Shown here piece after piece: positions 35,233 to 43,989 of a DNA stretch of 64,000 nucleotides. The notes beneath the pieces were generated by a model. It saw only the letters and a list, made by a program, of their open reading frames with translations, had not been told where the DNA came from and searched no databases. The translations under genes and the position numbers were made by a program. The stretch's first letter is position 1. Each line of letters opens with the position of its first letter. Origin of the DNA: Brevibacterium sp. RIT 803 (lineage in GTDB: Bacteria; Actinomycetota; Actinomycetes; Actinomycetales; Brevibacteriaceae); contig NZ_JAFEMW010000003.1 in assembly GCF_016892625.1 (NCBI RefSeq), positions 310,001 through 374,000 on the forward strand. The letters are read 5' to 3'.

Positions 35233-36615
35233 TTACTGCTGCTGCCGTGCGGCGGCGCGAGCGTCCTCTGTGGCGAGAGCGTCAATCATCACCGACTGCC
35301 AATACTCGTGCTGGACCGGGTAGAGTCCCTCGTCCTCGGTCTTCGCGCCCGAGGCGATCGGGTTGATGCCCAGTTCCTTGGCCTGCTCGTCGGGGCCCTC
35401 GATCTGGTGTTCCTGGCCGCGGGACATGTCGTTCCACGGTGCCGCCGAAGCCTGGTAGGTCTTGTGCGCCGACCGGAATTCCTCGAGGTCGTCGGGTGTC
35501 GCCATTCCGGTGGCGTTGAAGAAGTCCTCATACTGGCGGATGCGGTTGGCCCGGGCCTCCTGGGATTCGCCCTTGGGGGCGATGCAGAAGGTCGTGACCT
35601 CGGTCAGGTCGGCAGCGATCGGGCGGATGTGCCGGATCTGCGAACTGAACTGGTCCATGAGGTAGACGTTGGGGTAGAGACAGAGGTTGCGGGAGATGTT
35701 GGTCATGAAGTTGGCCATCGTCTCGCCGTACTGCTCGACGAGGCGTTCGCGCTCGGACCACAGGGACCGGTCCTCGGGGTTCGTCCACTCCTGCCATAGC
35801 AGCAGGTGGCCGTAGGGGAAGGAGTAGAAGCCGCCGGCGACCTTGCCCCAACCGCCGGCATCCATCGCCTTGGTCTCGTTCTCCGACTCACCGGATTTGC
35901 GGCGTGCGGTGGTGGCCGCGTAGTTCCAGTGCACCGAGGTCACGTGGTAGCCGTCGGCACCGTTTTCGGCCTGGAGCTTCCAGTTGCCTTCATAGGTGTA
36001 GGTGGTGGCGCCCTTGAGGATCTCGAGGCCGTCCGGTGACTGGTCGACGACGGAGTCGATGATGACCCGGGTGTCGCCGAGGTGGTCCTCAAGGGGCTGC
36101 ACATCAGGGTTGAGTGAGCCGAAGAGGAACCCGCGGTAGTTTTCGAAGCGCGCGACCTTGGTCAGGTCGTGTGAGCCTTCCTTGTTGAACTGCTCCGGGT
36201 AGCCGCCGTTGCGTCCGTCCTTGACCTTCAGCAGCTCACCGGAGTTGCGGAAGGTCCAGCCGTGGAAGGGGCACGTCAGGGTGGTGCGGTTGTCGGTCTT
36301 GCGGCGGCAGAGCATCGCCCCGCGGTGGGCACAGGCGTTGATGAGGCAGTTGAGTCCGCCCTGCTTGTCCCGGGTGATCATGATGGGCTGTCGACCGATG
36401 TAGGTCGTGAAGTAGTCGCCGATCTCGGGGATCTGGGATTCGTGGGCGAGGTAGATCCAGTTGCCTTCGAAGATGTACTTCATCTCGAGCTCAAAGGTCT
36501 CTTCGTCGGTGAAGATCTGCCGATTGACGCGGCGGACTCCCTCTTCGGGCCGTTCCTGGACTCCGTTCGCGATGAGATCTCGAGTGTCAGCGCTGAAATC
36601 GAGGGTATCGGTCAT
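35233..36615 (-). CDS. benA: Benzoate 1,2-dioxygenase large (alpha) subunit
   Basis: A 460-residue Rieske non-heme iron oxygenase subunit converting benzoate to the cis-1,2-diol. The Rieske centre is formed by C95, H97, C115 and H118 (ACAHRGA and TCPFHGW). The mononuclear iron site contains H224 and H229 in [12 protein letters not shown], with the bridging Asp221. ATG 36615 is selected because GGAGG stands 6 bp upstream. It is the first gene of benABCD-benR, with a 7-bp inverted repeat 130 bp upstream at 36745-36763. Confidence 0.95.
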   Translation of the reverse strand: MTDTLDFSADTRDLIANGVQERPEEGVRRVNRQIFTDEETFELEMKYIFEGNWIYLAHESQIPEIGDYFTTYIGRQPIMITRDKQGGLNCLINACAHRGAMLCRRKTDNRTTLTCPFHGWTFRNSGELLKVKDGRNGGYPEQFNKEGSHDLTKVARFENYRGFLFGSLNPDVQPLEDHLGDTRVIIDSVVDQSPDGLEILKGATTYTYEGNWKLQAENGADGYHVTSVHWNYAATTARRKSGESENETKAMDAGGWGKVAGGFYSFPYGHLLLWQEWTNPEDRSLWSERERLVEQYGETMANFMTNISRNLCLYPNVYLMDQFSSQIRHIRPIAADLTEVTTFCIAPKGESQEARANRIRQYEDFFNATGMATPDDLEEFRSAHKTYQASAAPWNDMSRGQEHQIEGPDEQAKELGINPIASGAKTEDEGLYPVQHEYWQSVMIDALATEDARAAARQQQ

Positions 36616-36744
36616 GGTGAGCCTCCATTGGTCTCTCGTTGAGTAGGTCGCTTGTCGATGGGCATCGTGCTGGTCGTCGGCCTGCCGCCGATGAGTTGAC
36701 CACTCCATCCTGGTCCCCGGTGATGCAGTTCACACCAGGGGGAC

Positions 36745-36763
36745 CCCTAGGAGTGACCTAGGG
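36745..36763. promoter_or_regulatory. Inverted repeat in the benA upstream region
   Basis: CCCTAGG-AGTGA-CCTAGGG, a perfect 7-bp inverted repeat in the 317-bp divergent gap between benA and the isomerase-like gene. It is the only strong symmetry in this gap, hence a good candidate binding site for BenR or another ben regulator. I could not place a convincing -35/-10 pair. Confidence 0.5.
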
Positions 36764-36932
36764 CATCAGGACTGGGGTTCTCAGGGCCTGTCATGCAGGT
36801 CTGCGACCCGTAATGTGACCGGTGACCTCACAGCGAAAACTGCTGTCGACTCGGCAGGGGCAACTGCCGGAGTTCATCTAAGTCTCTGCGCGCACAAGGG
36901 TGTTCTGCGCGGATGAGGAAAGGACTGCAATC

Positions 36933-37595
36933 GTGAATCGCATCGAAGCGCTGTATTCGGATCTCTCACGTCTCGGACGGGAAACGGAGATGATGGACAC
37001 CGTCATCACGATGCTCGCCGACGATCTTTTAGAGTCGACGACTGCCGACGGACACAGCAGGCAGGTCGTCATCTCCCGCGTCGTGGACGGCGGATTCGAA
37101 CTCGCCGATCTCATCGGGCAGAAGCTGAACCTGCCGGCAACCGACGATGACCAGACCGACGATGTCCGTGCCCGCTATCGCCGGTGCCATCTCGCCTTCA
37201 CCGCTGCCGCCGCTCAGCTGGCCAAGCTGCCCGAGGACACCGTCTTCGACTACCGCGGCCTCCAACTGACCCCAGGCGACATCGTGCCGCAGCGGATCGG
37301 GGAGATCGTCATCGCCCACGATTCTCTGGGCACCGCGTGGACCATCGAAGAGGCGGATCCCGATTCCGCCCTCGACGCACTGGAGACCCTGATCAGACGC
37401 CTGACGATCGCCGAGGAGGCACCCGCTTTGGTCCTGGACTCGACCGAGGGCGACCACTGGGCGATCGGTGACAACGGCCAGGCCGTCAGCGGTGACCGTG
37501 AGGATCTCGTCCAGTGGCTGGCCTGGGGCTACCCCGGTGAGCTGGAATCCGACCGCGAGCTGCCCACTCTGCCCACACTTCCGCGCTGGACCTGA
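36933..37595 (+). CDS. Maleylpyruvate isomerase-family (DinB-like) protein, metal ligands apparently lost
   Basis: A 220-residue homologue of the mycothiol-dependent maleylpyruvate isomerase family. The C-terminal half (PQRIGEIVIAHDSLG, LVQWLAWG, LPTLPTLPRW) follows the family well. By eye, compared with the C. glutamicum enzyme remembered from the literature, the two His metal ligands are replaced (Arg in VVISRVV, Ala in GEIVIAHD, with a His one position later). A binding or regulatory role in benzoate metabolism is possible but unproven. GTG 36933 has AAAGGA 9 bp upstream. It is divergent from benA and upstream of benK on the same strand. Confidence 0.65.
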   Translation: MNRIEALYSDLSRLGRETEMMDTVITMLADDLLESTTADGHSRQVVISRVVDGGFELADLIGQKLNLPATDDDQTDDVRARYRRCHLAFTAAAAQLAKLPEDTVFDYRGLQLTPGDIVPQRIGEIVIAHDSLGTAWTIEEADPDSALDALETLIRRLTIAEEAPALVLDSTEGDHWAIGDNGQAVSGDREDLVQWLAWGYPGELESDRELPTLPTLPRWT

Positions 37596-37701
37596 GCACC
37601 GACGCTCACATCCGACCACACCCCCTGACCACCTCGGCAGGGGGGTGCCCCGGAACCTCTCCGAGGGCCGATCAACGCACCGACCTGAAGGACTGAAGAC
37701 C

Positions 37702-39111
37702 ATGTCGCACACACTTGTCAGCGCACAACCTGCGCAGGAACGGAAGACAGCGGGCTGGGTGGCGTTCATCGCCTGCGGCGCTCTCGTCTTCGACGGCTAC
37801 GACCTCACCATCTACGGCACCATCATGCCCACGCTGCTCAACGACCCCTCCCAGCTGGGTGCCCTCGACCCATCTACGGCAGGACTCCTCGGCTCCTACG
37901 CTATGCTCGGCGTCCTCGTCGGAGCGCTGACCTGCGGGGCAGTCGGAGACTGGCTGGGACGCCGCCGCCTCCTGCTCGTGAGCATCTCCTGGTTCTCACT
38001 CGGAATGCTCTTCACCGCGTTCGCCACCTCCGTGATGGCCTTCGGCATCCTCCGCTTCCTCAGCGGCCTGGGCCTCGGTGCGGTGTTGGCGGTAGCCGGG
38101 GCCACCATGGCGGAGTTCGCCCCCGCGAACAAGCGCAACCTCTACAACGCCATCGTCTACTCCGGTGTCCCGGCCGGCGGCGTGCTGGCTGCAGGACTGG
38201 GAATCATCCTCCTTGAGCCCCTGGGATGGCGCGGACTCTTCATCATCGGTGCCGCTCCCCTCATGTTGGTGCCCATCGCCTTCTTCAAGGTCCCTGAATC
38301 GCCGAGGTGGCTGCTCACTCGCGGCCGCCGCGAGGAGGCAATCGCAACCGCTCGTCGTGCGGGCACTCCCTTGGTCGACGATTCCCAGCTGGTCACCGAT
38401 TCGGCGTCGGTCGAACGCACCGGCTTCGCCGCTCTGCTCACGCCGCGCTGGCGCATGGCCACCATCTTCCTCGGGTTCCTGTCCTTCGCCGGCCTCCTCC
38501 TGACATACGGCCTCAACACCTGGCTGCCGGAGATCATGCAGGGCTACGGTTATGACACCTCGGGGTCCCTGGCCTTCCTCCTCATCCTCAACGGAGGTGC
38601 CGTCATCGGCGCCCTCATCGGCTCGAAGATCGCCGATCGCTTCAGCCCTCGTCCGATCATCGTCTCCACCTTCGTTCTCGCCGCGATCACGCTCACCCTG
38701 ATGACCTTCCAGCTGCCGATCGCCTTCCTCTTCGCGTTCATCGCCATGGCCGGAGTCGGAACCCTTGGCACACAGGTTCTCGGCTACGGATACGTCTCGA
38801 CGTACTACACGACGAACGCGCGGTCGGCGGGTGTGGCCTGGTTCGCCGGGTTCGGGCGCATCGGCGGGGTCATCGGCCCGTTCATCGGCGGGTTCATCGC
38901 CTCTATCGGACTCGGAGGGGCACAGGCGTTCTACGTGTTCGCCGGTGTCGCTCTGTTCGGCGCACTGATGGCCTATCTGGTTCCCAGGCAGCCTGACCTC
39001 GAAACCGCCGGCACAGACCAAGCGGCCACACCCGCGACTACAGCCACGACTACCGACCGAACTCCCCTGACCCCGAACGACGCCGCAGCGACGTCCCACC
39101 CGCAGAGCTGA
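37702..39111 (+). CDS. benK: Benzoate MFS transporter (AAHS family)
   Basis: A 469-residue major-facilitator protein of the aromatic acid:H+ symporter group. The first helix has FDGYDLTIYGTIMP, where the Asp residues are typical for AAHS; the loop 2-3 motif is GDWLGRRRLLL, and the loop 8-9 copy is GSKIADRFSPRP. It imports benzoate with protons. ATG 37702 was chosen (AAGGA upstream). benE follows after 28 bp, in the same order as in C. glutamicum. Confidence 0.9.
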   Translation: MSHTLVSAQPAQERKTAGWVAFIACGALVFDGYDLTIYGTIMPTLLNDPSQLGALDPSTAGLLGSYAMLGVLVGALTCGAVGDWLGRRRLLLVSISWFSLGMLFTAFATSVMAFGILRFLSGLGLGAVLAVAGATMAEFAPANKRNLYNAIVYSGVPAGGVLAAGLGIILLEPLGWRGLFIIGAAPLMLVPIAFFKVPESPRWLLTRGRREEAIATARRAGTPLVDDSQLVTDSASVERTGFAALLTPRWRMATIFLGFLSFAGLLLTYGLNTWLPEIMQGYGYDTSGSLAFLLILNGGAVIGALIGSKIADRFSPRPIIVSTFVLAAITLTLMTFQLPIAFLFAFIAMAGVGTLGTQVLGYGYVSTYYTTNARSAGVAWFAGFGRIGGVIGPFIGGFIASIGLGGAQAFYVFAGVALFGALMAYLVPRQPDLETAGTDQAATPATTATTTDRTPLTPNDAAATSHPQS

Positions 39112-39139
39112 CAACGACCACGAGACGAGATATCACTGT

Positions 39140-40426
39140 ATGCACGAGAACCCGGCGACCACCTCGGCGAATTCGCGCTCGACTGAGAAGGACCCCCTGA
39201 TCGAGCGCCCGACGATGCGGATGCCCAGGCTGCGCGACATCCGTCGGGACATCGGACTCGAGTACTGCCTCAATGCCGTCGTCGGGCTCATCTTCGGCAT
39301 CACCGGCCCCATCGCCGTGACCATGGCGGTGGGTCTGGCCGGCGGGCTCAGTGATGCTCAGCTCTCGTCCTGGGTCTTCGGGATCTTCCTCTCTGCGGGC
39401 CTGGCCACCCTGGTCATGTCGCTGGTCTATCGTCGACCTTTGGGTTTCGCCTGGTCGATTCCCGGCACCGTTCTGCTCGGCCCCTCGCTGCAGCATCTGA
39501 GCTTCGGGGAGGTCGTCGGGGCCTTCTTCGTCGCCGGTGTGCTGACTCTGGGGTTGGGCATGAGCGGCCTGGTCAGGCGCGCCATGGCCGCGATTCCGCC
39601 TCCGATCGTCATGGCCATGGTGGCCGCGATCTTCCTGCGCTTCGGCATCGACATCGTCGACGCAGGGCGCTCGACTCCGGCGATCGTCATTCCCATGATC
39701 ATCGCGTTCATCGCACTCACGGCCCTGCCGGGGCTGGCTCGCTTCATGCCTCCGGTCCTCGGTGCCCTGCTGGTCGGCTTCGTCGCCGTCGTCGTCCTCG
39801 GGCAGCTGGACCTCTCATCCGGTGGTCCGATCCTCGCTCACCCGGTGTTCACCCCTCCCGAGTTCACCTGGGCGGCTCAACTCGAACTCGTCGTTCCGCT
39901 GACCCTGACAGTGCTCGTCGTCCAGAACGGCCAGGGTGAGGCGGTGCTGCGCGCCGCCGGACATGCGACTCCCGTCAACGCCTCTGCCGTGACATCGGGC
40001 CTCATGTCGGTGCTCAACGCGTGCTTCGGGGCGGTCTCCGCGTGCCTGACCGGGCCGACCAACGCCCTGCTCACCTCGTCCGGGGATCCCAGACGGCAGT
40101 ACTCCGCGGCCGTCTTCTACTCTCTCCTCTGCTTCATCGCAGCACTGTTCTCACCGCTGGTCACCCGGTTCATGCTCGGCACCCCGGAGGCCTACATTCT
40201 GGCGCTGGGCGGAATGGCGATGCTCGGTGCTCTGCGCCAGGCCTTCGTCTCAGCGTTCTCATCCAAGTACACCTTCGGCGCCCTTGTCACCTTCGTCGTC
40301 ACGATCGCCGAGTTCGACCTGTTCAACATCCATGCGGCGTTCTGGGGAATCCTCATCGGCTGCATTGCCTCCCGGTTCCTCGAGCCCGGGGACTACAGGG
40401 CGGAGGCGGGAGCCGACCACACTTGA
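39140..40426 (+). CDS. benE: Benzoate/H+ symporter BenE
   Basis: A 428-residue membrane protein of the BenE family (TCDB 2.A.46). Family segments: GLAGGLSDAQLSSWVFGIF, IPGTVLLGPSL, QNGQGEAVLRAAGH and NALLTSSG. It is a second benzoate uptake system, probably co-transcribed with benK. The short hydrophilic N-terminus before the first helix is not conserved, so the exact start is uncertain. Confidence 0.92.
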   Translation: MHENPATTSANSRSTEKDPLIERPTMRMPRLRDIRRDIGLEYCLNAVVGLIFGITGPIAVTMAVGLAGGLSDAQLSSWVFGIFLSAGLATLVMSLVYRRPLGFAWSIPGTVLLGPSLQHLSFGEVVGAFFVAGVLTLGLGMSGLVRRAMAAIPPPIVMAMVAAIFLRFGIDIVDAGRSTPAIVIPMIIAFIALTALPGLARFMPPVLGALLVGFVAVVVLGQLDLSSGGPILAHPVFTPPEFTWAAQLELVVPLTLTVLVVQNGQGEAVLRAAGHATPVNASAVTSGLMSVLNACFGAVSACLTGPTNALLTSSGDPRRQYSAAVFYSLLCFIAALFSPLVTRFMLGTPEAYILALGGMAMLGALRQAFVSAFSSKYTFGALVTFVVTIAEFDLFNIHAAFWGILIGCIASRFLEPGDYRAEAGADHT

Positions 40427-40512
40427 CGCGACCTCTCTTCCGCGGACAGATCCGCCTCTGCACGTACAGTGATGGAGGCATGGAACGTCGACCATCGGAG
40501 GACTGAAGGAAC

Positions 40513-41421
40513 ATGAGCGAACCGAGCCTCCGGCGTCTGCGCTACTTCATCGCTTTGGCCGAGCATGGGAAGTTCCAGACCGCGGCCGAGGCTATGAGCA
40601 TCTCCCAACCGGCGCTGAGCGCCGAACTGAGGCGACTCGAGGATTTCGTCGGCAGGCCGCTGTTCCGGCGCAGCCCGTCCACCAGGCTCACTCCCGCCGG
40701 ACAAGAGCTGCTCCCCCACGCCAAGGCGGCGGTCGGGGCAGCGAATCGCTTCAACGGAGTCGCCACCGAGCTCGGCTCCGGGGAGTCGACGACGATCGCC
40801 ATCGGCACGGTCGCCACGTTCCTCCACCGCGGCCTGCCGGAAGCGGTGAAGGAATTCACCAGCGATCGACCGCGCATCTCTGTGACCACTCGGGAAGCCA
40901 CCTCAGCGAGTCAGAGCGACATGCTGCTGGGCCACGAGATCGACATCTCGTGCGGGCACATGCCGGTGCAGCACCCCGGCGTCATCTGCACTCCGGCCGC
41001 GCGGGAGAACTTCTGGCTGTGTGTGCCTTCGGAACTGAACGGCATGTCCCTCGCAGAGGCGACTGACCAACCGTTCGTCATCTTCCGCAGGAGCGCCTCC
41101 CCGATCTACCACGACACCGTCGTCGGCATCTGCCGCTCCCATGGGTTCGAGCCGCGCATCCGACACGAGACCACCAGTTGGGCGACGGCCGTGGAGATGG
41201 TCGCGCATGGGTTGGGTATCACCCTCGCTCCCACTCCGCTGGCTCGCAGTTCCCGTCGTGATGAGCGTCTGTCGTTCAGCCGGATCGAGTCGGGTCCGAA
41301 CGCGCCGCAGGCCTGGGTGACGATCCGACGAGAGGAACAGTCCGGACCGGTGGGTGAGCTGAGCATGGCCATCGTCGTCGCCTCTGAGGAGTCGACAGAC
41401 ACGGCGCCGACGACTGACTGA
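40513..41421 (+). CDS. LysR-family transcriptional regulator
   Basis: A 302-residue LysR-type regulator. HTH region LRRLRYFIALAEHGKFQTAAEAM with SISQPALSAELRRLE; effector domain with TVATFLHRGLPEAVKEF and GLGITLAPTPLARSS. AAGGAAC precedes ATG 40513. It lies 86 bp after benE on the same strand, so it may belong to the benK-benE transcript and help control aromatic acid uptake, or control the MHS transporter downstream. Confidence 0.88.
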   Translation: MSEPSLRRLRYFIALAEHGKFQTAAEAMSISQPALSAELRRLEDFVGRPLFRRSPSTRLTPAGQELLPHAKAAVGAANRFNGVATELGSGESTTIAIGTVATFLHRGLPEAVKEFTSDRPRISVTTREATSASQSDMLLGHEIDISCGHMPVQHPGVICTPAARENFWLCVPSELNGMSLAEATDQPFVIFRRSASPIYHDTVVGICRSHGFEPRIRHETTSWATAVEMVAHGLGITLAPTPLARSSRRDERLSFSRIESGPNAPQAWVTIRREEQSGPVGELSMAIVVASEESTDTAPTTD

Positions 41422-41731
41422 CTGACTGCACCGGCAACACCTGAGGGCACCAAGGACTCCTGACCGGGTCAATTGATACCCCGAATGCAACAGTCCTTTG
41501 ACACTGGTTCCGTCTCAGATGGTGAAGCCTGCGAAGAAAACATCGGAACACCGACTCTCAGGGAAGACCAACTGTGACCTGGGCTTCACTCACGTACATC
41601 ACCATCAGTTATATCGTCATAGCACAAGGTTATTTGCCGCCGACTGTCCACCCGCTTACTGTGAAGCCATCATCGACGGCGCTGTTCTCGCCGTCGGCTG
41701 GTGCAAAGATGCTCCATCTGAGAGGACTCGC
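41422..41731 (+). other. 310-bp leader/promoter region of the MHS transporter
   Basis: Non-coding gap between the LysR gene and the MHS transporter. It is richer in A/T than its surroundings, with a TTGACA-like hexamer near 41497 and an AT-rich stretch (TTATATCGTCATA) near 41613. No clear operator symmetry was found. It probably carries the transporter promoter. Confidence 0.4.
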
Positions 41732-43129
41732 ATGTCAGTTACGGCCAATTCAGCCAAGAGCGCCCGCAAGGCAGGAATCGCCTCCTATGTCGGAACCACC
41801 ATCGAGTGGTACGACTTCTATATCTACGGCGCCGCTTCGGCCCTCGTCTTCGGTCACGTCTTCTTCCCAGACAACCTGCCCGACGGGGTCGGCACTCTGC
41901 TCTCCTTCGTCACCATGTGGGCGGGCTTCATCGCTCGTCCACTCGGCGGAATCGTCTTCGGCCACTTCGGCGACAAATACGGTCGCAAGAAGACACTCGT
42001 GGTCACACTGATTCTCATGGGCGCAGCTTCGTTCGTCGTCGGCCTGCTGCCCGGCTACTCGACAATCGGCCTCGCGGCGCCCATCCTCCTCACCTTCCTG
42101 CGTGTCCTCCAGGGCATCGCCGTCGGCGGCGAGTGGGGCGGATCCGTACTCATTGCCAGTGAGAGCGCGCCGAAGGGCAAGAGCATCCTGTATTCGGCTT
42201 TCGCCCAGCAGGGATCACCAACCGGCAATCTGCTGGCCACCGGAGCCTTCTTCTTCCTCGCGATGATGCCGACACCGGAGTTCATCCTCTACGGCTGGAG
42301 GATCGCCTTCCTGGCATCCATCCTGCTCATCGTCGTCGGGCTCGTCATCAGGCTCAAGCTCGAAGAGCCGCAGATCATGCAGCAGGCCCGCAAGAAGGAC
42401 GCAGTGGTCAAGGTGCCGGTGGTCGAGGCGTTCAAGAAGCACTGGGCGATCATCCTCATCGGCGCCGGCGCCCTGCCGCTCGTGCAGGTCACCTACCTGA
42501 AGACCACCTTCGCCACGGCATGGGCCACGGACAAGTCCCACGAATGGGCCTACGGCACGTCAAGCTTCCTCGGCATCGTGGCGATCGCACTAGTCGTGCA
42601 GTTCATCGTCCAACCCTTCGGCGCAGTCATCCTCAGCCGGGTCAAGGACATGCGCAAGGCGATCTTCTGGATCGTGGTTCCCGAATTCGTCCTCATGCCG
42701 CTGATGTTCTTCGCCATCCAGACCGGCAATACCTGGCTCGCTATCCTCGGCATGGCAGCGGCCACCGTTCCACACTCGATGTTCTATGCGGGAATCGGCG
42801 GAATCCTGGCCCGCGCCTTCCCTGCAAAGGTGCGCTACACGGGTATCTCGCTGTCCTACCAGTTGTGCTCGATGACCGTGGCCGGAGCCACCCCGGCATT
42901 GGCCCAGTGGATGTACACCAGCACAGACACGATCATGCCGGTGGCGATCCTCGGCGCATCCTATGCCGTGGTCTCGCTCGTCTGCACGCTGATCCTCCTG
43001 CAGAAGACCGGATGGGTGGCATCCGAGGACTCGAACGCCGAGAAGGCAGAGAAGATCGAACTCGCCGAGGAGACCGCTGAGGACGAGCGCCTCGCTGCCC
43101 CCGACCGCGGGGACGCTTCCCGACCCTGA
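41732..43129 (+). CDS. MFS transporter, metabolite:H+ symporter (MHS) family
   Basis: A 465-residue major-facilitator protein of the MHS group (ProP, KgtP, ShiA-like). Typical N-terminus GTTIEWYDFYIYGAASALVF, loop motif HFGDKYGRKKTLV, and PRRG-type insert QGIAVGGEWGGSVLIASE. AGAGGA lies 6 bp before ATG 41732. Cargo may be shikimate-, ketoglutarate- or aromatic-acid-like. It lies between the ben and CoA-transferase genes, so an aromatic or dicarboxylic acid is plausible. Confidence 0.88.
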   Translation: MSVTANSAKSARKAGIASYVGTTIEWYDFYIYGAASALVFGHVFFPDNLPDGVGTLLSFVTMWAGFIARPLGGIVFGHFGDKYGRKKTLVVTLILMGAASFVVGLLPGYSTIGLAAPILLTFLRVLQGIAVGGEWGGSVLIASESAPKGKSILYSAFAQQGSPTGNLLATGAFFFLAMMPTPEFILYGWRIAFLASILLIVVGLVIRLKLEEPQIMQQARKKDAVVKVPVVEAFKKHWAIILIGAGALPLVQVTYLKTTFATAWATDKSHEWAYGTSSFLGIVAIALVVQFIVQPFGAVILSRVKDMRKAIFWIVVPEFVLMPLMFFAIQTGNTWLAILGMAAATVPHSMFYAGIGGILARAFPAKVRYTGISLSYQLCSMTVAGATPALAQWMYTSTDTIMPVAILGASYAVVSLVCTLILLQKTGWVASEDSNAEKAEKIELAEETAEDERLAAPDRGDASRP

Positions 43130-43133
43130 GTCC

Positions 43134-43159
43134 GTGGACGTCCCCGCGGGGACGTCCAC
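43134..43159. repeat. 26-bp perfect palindrome
   Basis: GTGGACGTCCCCG followed directly by its reverse complement, starting 5 bp after the MHS transporter stop. It sits just before the terminator hairpin at 43166-43206. It may be a second termination hairpin or a protein-binding site. Confidence 0.7.
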
Positions 43160-43165
43160 AGGTCA

Positions 43166-43206
43166 CGAAAAGTGCCCCATGCACATTGCGCGTGGGGCAC
43201 TTTTCG
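43166..43206. terminator. Bidirectional rho-independent terminator
   Basis: A 14-bp perfect stem (CGAAAAGTGCCCCA / TGGGGCACTTTTCG) with a 13-nt loop. The A-run on one side and T-run on the other serve both converging genes: the MHS transporter (plus) and the CoA-transferase beta subunit (minus, stop at 43213). Confidence 0.85.
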
Positions 43207-43212
43207 CTCCGC

Positions 43213-43989
43213 TCACCGCAGGTAGAGCCGGACCGTATCGATCTCGTCGCGGAGAAGTCGGACCTCCTCGGCGGTGGGCTCCTGGGTGACGGACAGATCG
43301 TCGGAGACCACCAAATCCCACCCGGTCTGCTCCCACACCTGCTCACTCGTGACACCGGGATGGACGTGGGTGAGCTCCAGCTCGCCGAGGCGGTCCTTGC
43401 GTCGCAGGATCCCCAGCGGAGTGATCACCGTGCTGACCCCGAATCCGCGAGGCTGGATGAAGTCGGGATGCTCAGCGGCTCTGACTGGCGAGGCCGAGGT
43501 GACGAAGTCGAGTTCACTCGGCAGTGCCGCCGGATCGTGGCGGCGGAGGATGACGAAGACTTCGCCGGCGTTCGCCATGATATCGGCGGCACCGCCGGAT
43601 CCGGGCAGACGCACCTTCGGCGAATCCCAGTCCCCAATAACCGTGGTGTTGAGGGAACCGAAGCGATCGATCTGAGCAGCACCGAGGAACCCGACGTCGA
43701 CGTTACCGCCCTGGAGCACGTAGCCGAACAGGGCATGCATATTCACCACTGCCTCGGCGCCGGAGACGACGACCGAATCGGCGATGCCCTCAGCCATCGA
43801 CTCCGGGTGGGCACCGGCCACACCGGATTCGTAGACCAGCTGGATATCGGGATTGAGGGTGCGGTGGGCCAGGTCGACGGCCAGCGTGGGCAGGCCGATG
43901 CCGGCGAAGACCGTGTTGCTGTGGGCGAGCATCTTCGCCGCAGCGCACACGACCAGTTCGGTCTCTGTGAAATCAGCAGCCGTGGTCAT
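43213..43989 (-). CDS. catJ: CoA-transferase beta subunit (3-oxoadipate CoA-transferase type)
   Basis: A 258-residue family I CoA-transferase beta subunit of the glutaconate/GctB-CatJ type. The catalytic Glu is E54 in LVYESGVAGAHP, the same position as in GctB. Further signatures: GFLGAAQIDRFGSLNTT and LPGSGGAADI. With the alpha subunit (4-bp overlap) it would transfer CoA from succinyl-CoA to 3-oxoadipate, completing catechol degradation as CatI/CatJ do in other bacteria. Glutaconate or another short dicarboxylate remains possible. Confidence 0.8.
   Translation of the reverse strand: MTTAADFTETELVVCAAAKMLAHSNTVFAGIGLPTLAVDLAHRTLNPDIQLVYESGVAGAHPESMAEGIADSVVVSGAEAVVNMHALFGYVLQGGNVDVGFLGAAQIDRFGSLNTTVIGDWDSPKVRLPGSGGAADIMANAGEVFVILRRHDPAALPSELDFVTSASPVRAAEHPDFIQPRGFGVSTVITPLGILRRKDRLGELELTHVHPGVTSEQVWEQTGWDLVVSDDLSVTQEPTAEEVRLLRDEIDTVRLYLR

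Noticed and set aside
36933..37595. Active maleylpyruvate isomerase of a gentisate pathway
   Set aside because: There are no gentisate dioxygenase or fumarylpyruvate hydrolase genes nearby, and the metal-binding His residues seem to be replaced.
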